Part shown: positions 44,956 through 53,204 of the stretch, piece by piece | How the letters are laid out: every line of letters starts with the position of its first letter | How positions within the stretch are numbered: the stretch's first letter is position 1 | Source: Massilia horti | Lineage (GTDB): Bacteria > Pseudomonadota > Gammaproteobacteria > Burkholderiales > Burkholderiaceae_D | Assembly (NCBI RefSeq): GCF_004614195.1 | Contig: NZ_SPUM01000026.1 | Location: 1 to 64,000 of the forward strand | Length of the DNA: 64,000 bases | Direction: 5' to 3' | The notes under the pieces: model-generated | Seen by the model: only the letters and a program-made list of their open reading frames with translations | Told to the model about the DNA's origin: nothing | The model's database searches: none | Translations under genes and position numbers: made by a program

Positions 44956-47679
44956 TCAAGGCGAAGTATTCGTGACAGTCTCACGCACAGGGCGCCCGAT
45001 CCACCACTTGTTTATGTCATTCATGTATTCCGTATCGACCGTTTTCGAATAACCATCCGAGCTACTGGTTACCTCGCGCGTCACGTTGCCAAAGCTGTCA
45101 TACTTTTTGGTAATGGTGGTTGTTGGCAGTGCGATACCTTTCGCGTCCCACGCAGACACGACCGACTGGCTCAGAAATGGGAAGTAGCGACGGCCTGGCG
45201 TGACCGTGCACCCCGACGTACTCACAAAGTCTGTGCAGCCATAGGTATTGATCACCTGGTTCAGCAACGATCCCGACGGGCCAGTTGTCGTCGTACTTGC
45301 CACTAGCCCTGTATAGGGCCAGACCTGCTTGAATTCGGTATAGGTCGAAATGCCCGATTCAACTTGGGTCGCCTTCATCCAGCGAAAGCCCAGATTCTGA
45401 TTACGCAGCACGTCAGTCTTCATGCCACCATAGGTGTAGCGCGTCGTCAACGTTCCGCCTTTGCCGTCGGGACTGGTGACTGCGGACACAACGAAGGGCA
45501 TCCGTGCCGTCGGATTGGGTAGCGGGAAGATTGCATCGCGCAATGGATAGACGCCATCCGTATCAGAGGTGTACACACTCGGATCGGTCACTGGCTTATA
45601 CTCGATTGTCGTCGTGCCATGCACAGGATCCGCAATCGAAGTAATCCGGTACATATTGTTAAGCATGTTGAGCCCAACAAATCCGTTCCTGTTCGCGCGA
45701 TCAACAATTATCAAGTCGGGTTTGCCATCGCCGTTTATGTCCTCAAAGTAATAATCAATACCCGAAGAATAGTTCAGATTCGGAGCCGACGGCGCGCTAA
45801 GACTAATAGGATAAGGATATGGCGACTGGACAGGGATTGTAGGCCAATAAAAAAATGCGGCGCCATTCTCAACTATACTGATTCGATCAGCCATGCCATC
45901 TGCGTTCAAATCACTCATGAGAACCGGGCCATCATACGATCCCAACCTCACTTGAGGCTTAAATGTTCCATCCCCCTTTGAAATGAAATTATAGATAACA
46001 TATTTATTTGGACCTTCAGAACTACATATGGCGTCTTGATTCTTGTCGCCATTCACATCAGCAAAAATGCACGTCGCTGCGGGCCACACAGAGGTACTAG
46101 TTGCCGCACTAAATGTACCATCGCCGTTAGATAAGTTTGCTGTCATCATATATTCGCTGAGCGTGATCCAATCTGCCTTTCCGTCGCCATTTACGTCGGC
46201 AAAATAGCTCATAGCCTTTGACAAACCAATCTGTTGGGCTGGCATTGTCCACGTCGCGAAATCCCCTGACAAGGAAGCAAATGCCAACTTGACAACATTG
46301 CTTGTGCGACTGATCTGAATCCAGTCGGCGCGGCCGTCACCGTCAAGATCAGCGAAGAAATGGGCATTTGCGTTCGCCGAGCCGACACCCGGCAAGTACT
46401 TGGTCCAGAAATGAAACGAACCTCCCCCCTGACCTAGTGCTACCCAAGCCTCGTCCGTCGTTCTGCTAACGCGGATCCAATCCATCTTGCCATCGCCATT
46501 CACGTCTGCAAAGTAATGTTCGAAGCTATTCAGTGGTCCAACGGACGAGGATATTCGCGTCCACTGACTAGACGTAAACGTTCCATCTAAACGAGAAACG
46601 CCGATCCACGCTTCGTCTGAAGCTTGGCTAATTCTGATCCAGGATTTTTTCCCGTTGCCATCAACGTCAACGAAATACTCTTTGTAGTCATGCAAATCAC
46701 CAGGAAATGAATTCCAATTAAGCTCTTGGATCGTGTTTTCATAATTTTGAAACGGTTCATATTGAAACGACACTTCAGGAAGATAGTTGCATTGCACCAT
46801 CTTATTTAGCATTGGAGCTAAGGCATCATAAATTGAAGAAGTATTTGGAGTGAAAATACACTGCGCGTAATCGATTTGTTGATCAGTCGGAAAAGATTTA
46901 GACCACGCATAAATATCGCGCAGCCACTCGCTACGCGGCGAAGGAAAACCGCCGGCATAAAGAATATTTGAATCGATCGACATTTTTGGGTCAAACCAAC
47001 TCAAATCAACCTGGGCTCTTTGTCTCAAATAATTTATTTGCGTTGGATTGAAAATTCCGTCATCGACACGCGTATAATTCAAATAATTCGCTCGACTTAC
47101 TGTCGAGTATTTAATATTTACCGAATTACCAAAATGATCGTTCATCGATGTCAGCCCCCAGGCTTTGATCGGCCCCTCTCCGTCGATGCTAGTGAAAGGA
47201 AAATCAAACACCAGACTGCGGCCACTTTTTGTTTGGACATCAAAGCGGTCGGAGAAAGTAATTTTCGCAAACGTGTCACGCTCGGTTCTGTACTCGCCGC
47301 CAGCACCGTACGCCCCCCTCACAAGAATTAGCCTTTCACCATCAAGACAAAACGCGTCGCTATCGGAGAATGAAATTCCGGACCTGATGCCATCCTGCGC
47401 AAACGTCTTTGCGCAACGAGTTATGCGGGGTATACCCACTAGATTCCATCCACCTTGCGCATTTCCAACCGAACCACCACTGTCATAGAGCATTGCCAAA
47501 TCTGGCTGCAAGCCATTGATCCCAGCAGGAAGTTTGATCGGTACCCGCAACTGTAAAGTCCCAAGAGGGCTAACAGATATTCCCACCGGAGTTACCACCT
47601 GATGCTGTGCGAGCGCAGGCCAGCTTGAAGCCAAGCTTAAACAAAGCGTTCCAGCGAATACGTAGTTCCTAACGCTCAC
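44956..47679 (-). CDS. SpvB/FG-GAP repeat secreted protein
   Basis: A 907-residue protein with a Sec signal (about residues 1-24, PALAQ). An SpvB/TcdB-type N-terminal domain (GISVSPLGTLQLRVPIKLP, LQPDLAMLYDSGGSVGNAQGGWNL) is followed at about 330-640 by at least seven VCBS/FG-GAP calcium-binding repeats of the type FADVNGDGKMDWI, with D-x-N-x-D-G loops, then a TcdB-middle-like part (TRYTYGGMKTD). Together with the RHS gene it forms a Tc-like two-part shell, B-part and C-part. It is the first gene of the unit. Function likely adhesion or toxin carrier, at the cell surface. Confidence 0.85.
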   Translation of the reverse strand: MSVRNYVFAGTLCLSLASSWPALAQHQVVTPVGISVSPLGTLQLRVPIKLPAGINGLQPDLAMLYDSGGSVGNAQGGWNLVGIPRITRCAKTFAQDGIRSGISFSDSDAFCLDGERLILVRGAYGAGGEYRTERDTFAKITFSDRFDVQTKSGRSLVFDFPFTSIDGEGPIKAWGLTSMNDHFGNSVNIKYSTVSRANYLNYTRVDDGIFNPTQINYLRQRAQVDLSWFDPKMSIDSNILYAGGFPSPRSEWLRDIYAWSKSFPTDQQIDYAQCIFTPNTSSIYDALAPMLNKMVQCNYLPEVSFQYEPFQNYENTIQELNWNSFPGDLHDYKEYFVDVDGNGKKSWIRISQASDEAWIGVSRLDGTFTSSQWTRISSSVGPLNSFEHYFADVNGDGKMDWIRVSRTTDEAWVALGQGGGSFHFWTKYLPGVGSANANAHFFADLDGDGRADWIQISRTSNVVKLAFASLSGDFATWTMPAQQIGLSKAMSYFADVNGDGKADWITLSEYMMTANLSNGDGTFSAATSTSVWPAATCIFADVNGDKNQDAICSSEGPNKYVIYNFISKGDGTFKPQVRLGSYDGPVLMSDLNADGMADRISIVENGAAFFYWPTIPVQSPYPYPISLSAPSAPNLNYSSGIDYYFEDINGDGKPDLIIVDRANRNGFVGLNMLNNMYRITSIADPVHGTTTIEYKPVTDPSVYTSDTDGVYPLRDAIFPLPNPTARMPFVVSAVTSPDGKGGTLTTRYTYGGMKTDVLRNQNLGFRWMKATQVESGISTYTEFKQVWPYTGLVASTTTTGPSGSLLNQVINTYGCTDFVSTSGCTVTPGRRYFPFLSQSVVSAWDAKGIALPTTTITKKYDSFGNVTREVTSSSDGYSKTVDTEYMNDINKWWIGRPVRETVTNTSP

Positions 47680-47958
47680 CAGTGATCTCCTCTACAAACG
47701 GTTCCATCATCAATTATTTTAAATGCGCAAACAGCACGACCAAGAGTAACCTGGCACTTTTAACACACAAATAATAGAGTTGCAATCAAAAAATTTAGTT
47801 TTCGCAACTTCAAGAGCGTCGCGAGGTCTGAGACTGCACCACAAGATCTTCAACTCGCGCTACGGTAGGCTGAAGTCTTGCAAAGAAAATTGCATAACTG
47901 GGCCAACTAGGTTAGTCTGCGCAGATTCATATTGTTACTTGGCTAGCCTCCGGCACTG
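47680..47958. promoter_or_regulatory. Divergent promoter region, AT-rich
   Basis: The 279 bases between the SpvB gene and the secretion cluster are clearly AT-rich and must hold promoters for both directions. No reading frame is supported. No convincing -35/-10 pair could be fixed by eye. Confidence 0.5.
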
Positions 47959-49143
47959 ATGTACTTTAGGATTAAGACCTACTCGCCTTCGGAAGGCGTA
48001 CGTTCACTGTCGCTGCATGCCTTGAACGAAATCGATGCACGTAGACGTGTCAGCGTAGATGGGCGCCAACTCATTTCGATTAGGCGCCTCTGGAAAATCG
48101 CGGCCGGGCGGAACAGGCGGTACCCCATTCTCGAATTTTCACAAGAGATGTTGGCTCTACTCGATGCAGGGTTAAGTCTGACTGAGTCGCTGGAAGTGCA
48201 GTCGACAAAGGCGCAGCGAAGCGGCGCGAAGCAAGTCTTGACTGACGTCCTGACTGCGGTACGTTGTGGCCTGCCATTCTCTGCTGCGCTTGCGGAATGC
48301 CCAGACGTGTTTTCACCATTGTTCATTGCAATAGTCAAGGCATCTGAGCAAACTGGCGATTTGGCAGAAACGCTGCGAAGCTATATCACGTACCAGCAAC
48401 AAGCTGACACGGTCCGTAACAGAGTGGCCTCGGCAGCAATTTATCCTCTGCTGTTGATTGGCGTAGGTGCGCTGGTCATAGCGTTTCTGCTAGTCTACGT
48501 GATTCCCCGTTTCAGCCGCATCTATGAAGACCTTGGTAAAGACTTGCCGTGGTCTTCGCGCTTAATGATCAGCTGGAGTCACTTTGTTAGTGACTATGGC
48601 TCATGGATGCTGATGGTCATCCTCTGCTTGTGTGGCGGTGCCGCATGGCTCGCCATGGCGCACGCAACACGAGCTACCGCTGAACGAATAATCTGGCGCA
48701 TGCCTGCCATTGGCGAAAAAACGCGCCTTTACCAGCTCGCACGATTCACTCGAACTCTGGCTATGCTGACTCGAGGAGGAGTTCCCTTCGTTTCGGCGCT
48801 TGGCCTGGTTTCCGACCTGCTTCGACAGCCCGCGCTACATGCTGGCCTGCAACAGGCTAAGCAATCGATCAGCGAGGGGAAAGCAATTTCGGTTGCATTC
48901 GCAGCTGAATCGCTTGCAACCGAGGTCGGGGTACGACTTTTAGCAGTCGCCGAACACTCGGGCAGTATGGGCGCTTCGCTCGAACGCATTGCCCAGCTTT
49001 ACGACGATGAACTGGCGAGGTGGGTGGACCGCGCTTCCAAGCTGTTCGAGCCCATATTGATGCTCGTCATTGGCGCGGCAATCGGTCTGATCGTGCTCCT
49101 CATGTATATGCCCATCTTCGAGCTGGCTAATTCAATTCAATGA
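47959..49143 (+). CDS. Type II secretion/type IV pilus-like inner-membrane protein (GspF/PilC family)
   Basis: A 394-residue inner-membrane platform protein. It has two F domains, each with a long helical part and membrane helices near 165-190, 215-235 and 370-390. LEFSQEMLALLDAGLSLTESL opens the first and LARFTRTLAMLTRGGVPFVSAL the second, both classic. It works with the ATPase encoded next. First gene of a ten-gene cluster; next start overlaps its stop by 4 bases. Codon use and lower GC than housekeeping genes suggest transfer. Confidence 0.92.
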   Translation: MYFRIKTYSPSEGVRSLSLHALNEIDARRRVSVDGRQLISIRRLWKIAAGRNRRYPILEFSQEMLALLDAGLSLTESLEVQSTKAQRSGAKQVLTDVLTAVRCGLPFSAALAECPDVFSPLFIAIVKASEQTGDLAETLRSYITYQQQADTVRNRVASAAIYPLLLIGVGALVIAFLLVYVIPRFSRIYEDLGKDLPWSSRLMISWSHFVSDYGSWMLMVILCLCGGAAWLAMAHATRATAERIIWRMPAIGEKTRLYQLARFTRTLAMLTRGGVPFVSALGLVSDLLRQPALHAGLQQAKQSISEGKAISVAFAAESLATEVGVRLLAVAEHSGSMGASLERIAQLYDDELARWVDRASKLFEPILMLVIGAAIGLIVLLMYMPIFELANSIQ

Positions 49144-50825
49144 GCATCAGCGATATGAAAACGCAGGTATGCCTTGCACCAGCGCTGATCAAGGAGGCGC
49201 GCAAGCGTGCCCGTATTAGCGGACACCCCGTAATGCCTATTCTCGAGGCCCTGAGCGAATTCACTCCATCGGCGTTTATATCATCATTGGCTGCTACTCT
49301 CGGACTCCCTTCGATCTCCTTGAGCGAACTGGACGCGTTAACGCCGACATTTGAGGAGCTGTCTTTTACCGAGTCAGTACAGCGGAATTGTGTTTTAGTT
49401 TTGGGCGCTGAGCAAGTTATAGCAGCCATCGTTGATCCGTTTGACGTTGAATTTCAATCCTGGGTGGAATCGAAATGCGGGCAAGCACCGGAATGGCATA
49501 TCGTGCATCGCGACGATCTCACTGCCTATTTCGCCGTACATGAGCGGGAGCTGCGGGCCTTGGATGGGGCGACACAAATCGATTCTCTTGCGGAGGATAC
49601 GGTTGGGGCAGAGGACTTGTCGTTTGCGTCGATCACAGAAGATACGAGCCCTGTAGTACGTCTCGTGAATTCGACCATCTACGACGCAATGAAAGCAGGT
49701 GCCAGCGACATTCATCTTGAAACAACCAAAGCTGGCCTGCAAGTCAAGTACCGCATTGACGGAGTACTCGCGAATGTCGCGGAAGTGGGAGGCCTGACCT
49801 TGGCGGAGCAGGTTGTCTCACGCATCAAAGTCATGGCGGAGCTTGATATTGCGGAACGACGTGTGCCACAGGATGGCCGCTTTCGTCTCGCCTTCCGCGG
49901 CGATGAGATCGATTATCGCGTGTCTGTGATGCCTAACCTTGTATGCGAGGACGTAGTCATTCGAATCCTTGATAAACGTACCCTCGCTGATGAGATGGCT
50001 GGTTTGACGCTGGACTCACTCGGGTTTGACACTGAGACGCTGCGCGAGATCCGTCGCCTCGCACGCCAACCATATGGAATGCTTCTTGTCACCGGCCCAA
50101 CTGGTAGTGGCAAGACCACGACTATGTATGCGGCACTAACAGAAATTAATGACGGCCACGACAAGATTATTACCATCGAAGATCCAGTGGAGTATCAATT
50201 ACCCGGTGTGTTGCAAATTCCAGTAAATGAAAAGAAGGGCCTAACTTTTGCACGCGGATTGCGTTCGATCTTGCGCCACGACCCAGACAAGATACTAGTC
50301 GGGGAAATCCGTGATCCGGAAACCGCCCAGATTGCGATCCAATCAGCATTGACCGGGCACCTCGTGCTCACCAGCGTGCATGCGAATAATGTGATTGATG
50401 TGCTGGGGCGCTTTCTGCACATGGGTGTAGATGCGTATAGCTTTGTGTCGGCACTGAACGGCATTGTGGCCCAACGTCTTCTTCGATTGAATTGCCCACA
50501 TTGCGAGACGGACTATGTGCCACATACCGAGGAACTCGCGTATTCCGAAATCCCTAGTCAACATGCGGCGGGCATGCGGTGGCGTCGGGGCATGGGATGC
50601 GGACACTGCCGAGGCACCGGTTACAAGGGCCGGCATGCCGTCGGCGAGGTATTACGCTTAACTGATGATATGCGCGAATTGATCGTTTCTCGCGCTCCTG
50701 TCAGCGCGATCAAGGCAGCGGCGAACCGTGCAGGGACGCGATTCCTACGTGAGGCAGCGATCGACATTGCAGCACAAGGCAGAACAACGCTTGAGGAAAT
50801 CAATCGTGTTACCTTTGCTTCGTAA
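49140..50825 (+). CDS. GspE/PilB-type secretion ATPase
   Basis: A 561-residue hexameric ATPase that powers pseudopilus assembly. The N-terminal MshEN/GspE domain covers residues 1-150; GASDIHLETTKAGLQVKYRIDG starts the catalytic part; Walker A GPTGSGKTTT, Asp box EDPVEYQLPG, Walker B KILVGEIRD and His box TSVHANNVID follow. Zinc-binding CPHC and CGHC (with RGTGYKGRHAVGEVL) show the GspE/PilB group. Overlaps the F gene (ATGA) and the next gene by 20 bases. Confidence 0.95.
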   Translation: MSISDMKTQVCLAPALIKEARKRARISGHPVMPILEALSEFTPSAFISSLAATLGLPSISLSELDALTPTFEELSFTESVQRNCVLVLGAEQVIAAIVDPFDVEFQSWVESKCGQAPEWHIVHRDDLTAYFAVHERELRALDGATQIDSLAEDTVGAEDLSFASITEDTSPVVRLVNSTIYDAMKAGASDIHLETTKAGLQVKYRIDGVLANVAEVGGLTLAEQVVSRIKVMAELDIAERRVPQDGRFRLAFRGDEIDYRVSVMPNLVCEDVVIRILDKRTLADEMAGLTLDSLGFDTETLREIRRLARQPYGMLLVTGPTGSGKTTTMYAALTEINDGHDKIITIEDPVEYQLPGVLQIPVNEKKGLTFARGLRSILRHDPDKILVGEIRDPETAQIAIQSALTGHLVLTSVHANNVIDVLGRFLHMGVDAYSFVSALNGIVAQRLLRLNCPHCETDYVPHTEELAYSEIPSQHAAGMRWRRGMGCGHCRGTGYKGRHAVGEVLRLTDDMRELIVSRAPVSAIKAAANRAGTRFLREAAIDIAAQGRTTLEEINRVTFAS

Positions 50826-51582
50826 GCGCTACGTGGTGCGTCTCGGCGCGAAGTCGCTGAATATAACGCTCAAAAACGACCGCCGGCTGCCCGCACGCCG
50901 GACTGATAGCACTATCAACGCTGCATCCGATGATAGGTCTAGCTTGTGGAACAGTGCGCTTGACTCCTTAGACATTTTCCTTTCCAGCTTGCCTCGACAG
51001 CGTATCCTTGTTGAGGTGATTATTTCAAATGAATTCGTTCGTTATGCGGTTATTCCATGGAATGATGAATTACGCGACGCTGCCGAGATTGAATCCTTCG
51101 CTCGGATCAAGTTGGGAACACTGTTCGGAGAACAAGTCGCAGGCTGGGATTTGGTCCTAGATCGACAGCAGTTTGGGGAAAATATGGTGGCCTGTGCTGT
51201 TGATCCTGAAATGCTTGTAAGGTTACGTGCCCTCTGCCGTTCTAGACGCGCCAAGTTACATAGCATCGTTCCCGAATTGATGGCACGTTTCAACCAACAT
51301 CGACACGCAATACGCGCCTCGACTTTTCTATATGCCTGCCTGAGTGAAAATCGCTGCCATTTGGCATATCGAGATATCTGCGGATGGCAAAGCCTGCGAT
51401 CGGTTTCGTTGAGTGCGAGGAATGCTGAGGACCTGACAAAGATCATTGATCGAGAACTACTCATACAAGGATGTGACGACGCTTCAATCTACGTGGACTT
51501 GGCGGGATATGGAACGCCTCTCCAGGGCGAATTTGATAGACGGATTCAGGTCGTGTCCTTTCATGAGGGCTGGCATGACTAG
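50806..51582 (+). CDS. PilM/GspL cytosolic-domain-like protein
   Basis: A 258-residue cytosolic protein with an actin-like fold pattern: RILVEVIISNEFVRYAVIPW in the position of the first GspL strands, then ESFARIKLGTLFGEQV, VACAVDPEMLVRL and a C-terminal DASIYVDLAGYG. In pilus systems PilM links the ATPase to the membrane PilN; in type II systems both are one protein, GspL. Here they seem split. GTG at 50806 is chosen as GAGGAAA lies nine bases upstream; it overlaps the ATPase end. Confidence 0.75.
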   Translation: MLPLLRKRYVVRLGAKSLNITLKNDRRLPARRTDSTINAASDDRSSLWNSALDSLDIFLSSLPRQRILVEVIISNEFVRYAVIPWNDELRDAAEIESFARIKLGTLFGEQVAGWDLVLDRQQFGENMVACAVDPEMLVRLRALCRSRRAKLHSIVPELMARFNQHRHAIRASTFLYACLSENRCHLAYRDICGWQSLRSVSLSARNAEDLTKIIDRELLIQGCDDASIYVDLAGYGTPLQGEFDRRIQVVSFHEGWHD

Positions 51583-52156
51583 TCGTTGCATACCGCCGCT
51601 TCGTCTTGCCTTCGAAGCACCAACGACATTTCATTTTTTCGGCCAAGTTGCAACGATTGCATCAATACTGCTGGCGCTCACGCTAGGCATGCATTACAGG
51701 CACATCCAGATTAGCTTGGCCGCCACCGAGGCCAGTCTTGCGGCCACACACCAAGCCAAATTACGCGAGTCAAGAAGGGGCGAGGTTGCTCCGGAACTGC
51801 GAATTCGCACTGCCGAAGAACTGGCAATCGCAAATGAAGTCATTCGCCGACTGAGTCTTCCGTGGGAGGATTTGTTCGCGGCACTGGAATCGTCCACCGA
51901 CGACGATGTCGTACTGATCGCCATTGAGCCTGATGCAGATGCAGGCTCTGTGATCATTGCTGCGGAAGCGCGTACATCCCAGGCAATGATGGATTACGGT
52001 CAACGCTTAATGGGAAGTGCACGCTTTGGTGACGTGCGCATACAAAACCATCAGGTGCAAGTACAAGAGCCGCAAAAACCGATACGCTTCACGATCGCTG
52101 CGCGATGGCTTTTCCATGCTGATACATCAAAACGCCAAACGGGAGGCGGTAGATGA
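51575..52156 (+). CDS. PilN/GspL periplasmic-domain-like protein
   Basis: A 193-residue bitopic protein with one membrane helix at about 27-43 (FGQVATIASILLALTLGM), a coiled-coil part rich in Ala/Glu after it, and a ferredoxin-like fold near 90-160 (RRLSLPWEDLFAALESS, LIAIEPDADAGSVIIAAEA). This matches PilN or the periplasmic end of GspL. Overlaps the PilM-like gene by 8 bases and the next gene by 4, so translation is coupled throughout. Confidence 0.75.
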   Translation: MTSRCIPPLRLAFEAPTTFHFFGQVATIASILLALTLGMHYRHIQISLAATEASLAATHQAKLRESRRGEVAPELRIRTAEELAIANEVIRRLSLPWEDLFAALESSTDDDVVLIAIEPDADAGSVIIAAEARTSQAMMDYGQRLMGSARFGDVRIQNHQVQVQEPQKPIRFTIAARWLFHADTSKRQTGGGR

Positions 52157-52698
52157 GGGCTGCGCAATTCAGGTGGTGGCTACAACAATGGAACCGGCGC
52201 GCAGGCGTGGCCAGCTTTGTTGCACTTGGATTACTTATTTCTTGCGGGTTAGGTTACTGGCTTGCGATATTGCCGCTCCAGGAGCAATTATATTTAATGC
52301 AAACCTCATTAACAAATGCAGCACGGCACAATCCTCCGCCGGCGGTACGGCATGTAGCGCGCGAAGCACTCAACACGTTCTACGCGAACGTTCCATCCGT
52401 CGACTCCCAATTCGCACTCTTGGCACGTCTGCACAAGGCTGCTTCAAGCCAGGGGCTGATCCTGGAACACGGAGATTACCAGTTCACTCGGGAGACGGGC
52501 TCGCCTCTCATGCGATATGAAATCGAGCTGCCCGTAAAAGGCGACTACGCCCAAATACGCCGGTTTGTATCTACGGCCATGATGGATTCCCCGACTCTGG
52601 CACTCAGATCCATCACTTTCTCACGTCAAAAGAGCGACGACGCGCAACTGACAGCGACGCTTGTGCTTGTGCTCTACCTCAAAAAGGAGGATGCATGA
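52153..52698 (+). CDS. PilO/GspM-like protein
   Basis: A 181-residue bitopic protein with a helix at about 20-40 (ASFVALGLLISCGLGYWLA), a coiled-coil part and a ferredoxin-like domain: LARLHKAASSQGLILEHGDYQF then YEIELPVKGDYAQIRRFVS, close to PilO. It would pair with the preceding PilN-like protein in the inner-membrane scaffold. ATGA overlap with both neighbours. Confidence 0.78.
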   Translation: MRAAQFRWWLQQWNRRAGVASFVALGLLISCGLGYWLAILPLQEQLYLMQTSLTNAARHNPPPAVRHVAREALNTFYANVPSVDSQFALLARLHKAASSQGLILEHGDYQFTRETGSPLMRYEIELPVKGDYAQIRRFVSTAMMDSPTLALRSITFSRQKSDDAQLTATLVLVLYLKKEDA

Positions 52699-53195
52699 GA
52701 AGCCGGTGGTGGGCCATAGCCGGAATTGCTATCGCTGGCCTTTTGTGGGTGAATTTACATTTCACAAGCAGCAACGCGGTGGAGCCTTCACGCACAAGTA
52801 ACAGGGCAGCAGCAGCGGCGAATGCAGCGCCGCTCATAATCAACAGCGCCCCGAAATTGCTTGCGGTCGAACGGGAAATCGGTGTCGAGGACGTGCGCAA
52901 CCCGTTTTCCGCCAAGTCGTGGTTTGTGCAACCGCCACCTACCACGATTATGGCACCTCCACCGCCACCGCCTCCAAGCGCTCCACCATTGCCTTTCGCC
53001 TTTGCGGGAAGCTTAGAAACGGATCCTGGTCACGTGGTCTTCTACCTGATGCAGGGCGAGCAATCATTCGCAGTAACTCCGGGCGACGCGTTTGCGGGGC
53101 AATACAAACTTGAAGGAACAGATAACAATCGCCTTGTGATTACGTATCTCCCACTGGGCGTCAAGCAATTCTTGCCAGTAGCTACCGATTTTTGA
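52695..53195 (+). CDS. PilP/GspC-like link protein
   Basis: A 166-residue protein with one membrane helix at about 5-24 and a Pro-rich linker (PPPTTIMAPPPPPP near 94-110). The C-terminal domain, PFAFAGSLETDPGHVVFYL, GEQSFAVTPGDAFAGQYKLEG and LVITYLPLGVKQFL, is a small beta barrel as in PilP or the HR domain of GspC, which binds the secretin. The linker is long enough to span the periplasm. Fits between the PilO-like gene and the secretin gene. Confidence 0.75.
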   Translation: MRSRWWAIAGIAIAGLLWVNLHFTSSNAVEPSRTSNRAAAAANAAPLIINSAPKLLAVEREIGVEDVRNPFSAKSWFVQPPPTTIMAPPPPPPPSAPPLPFAFAGSLETDPGHVVFYLMQGEQSFAVTPGDAFAGQYKLEGTDNNRLVITYLPLGVKQFLPVATDF

Positions 53196-53204
53196 AAGAA
53201 AACA

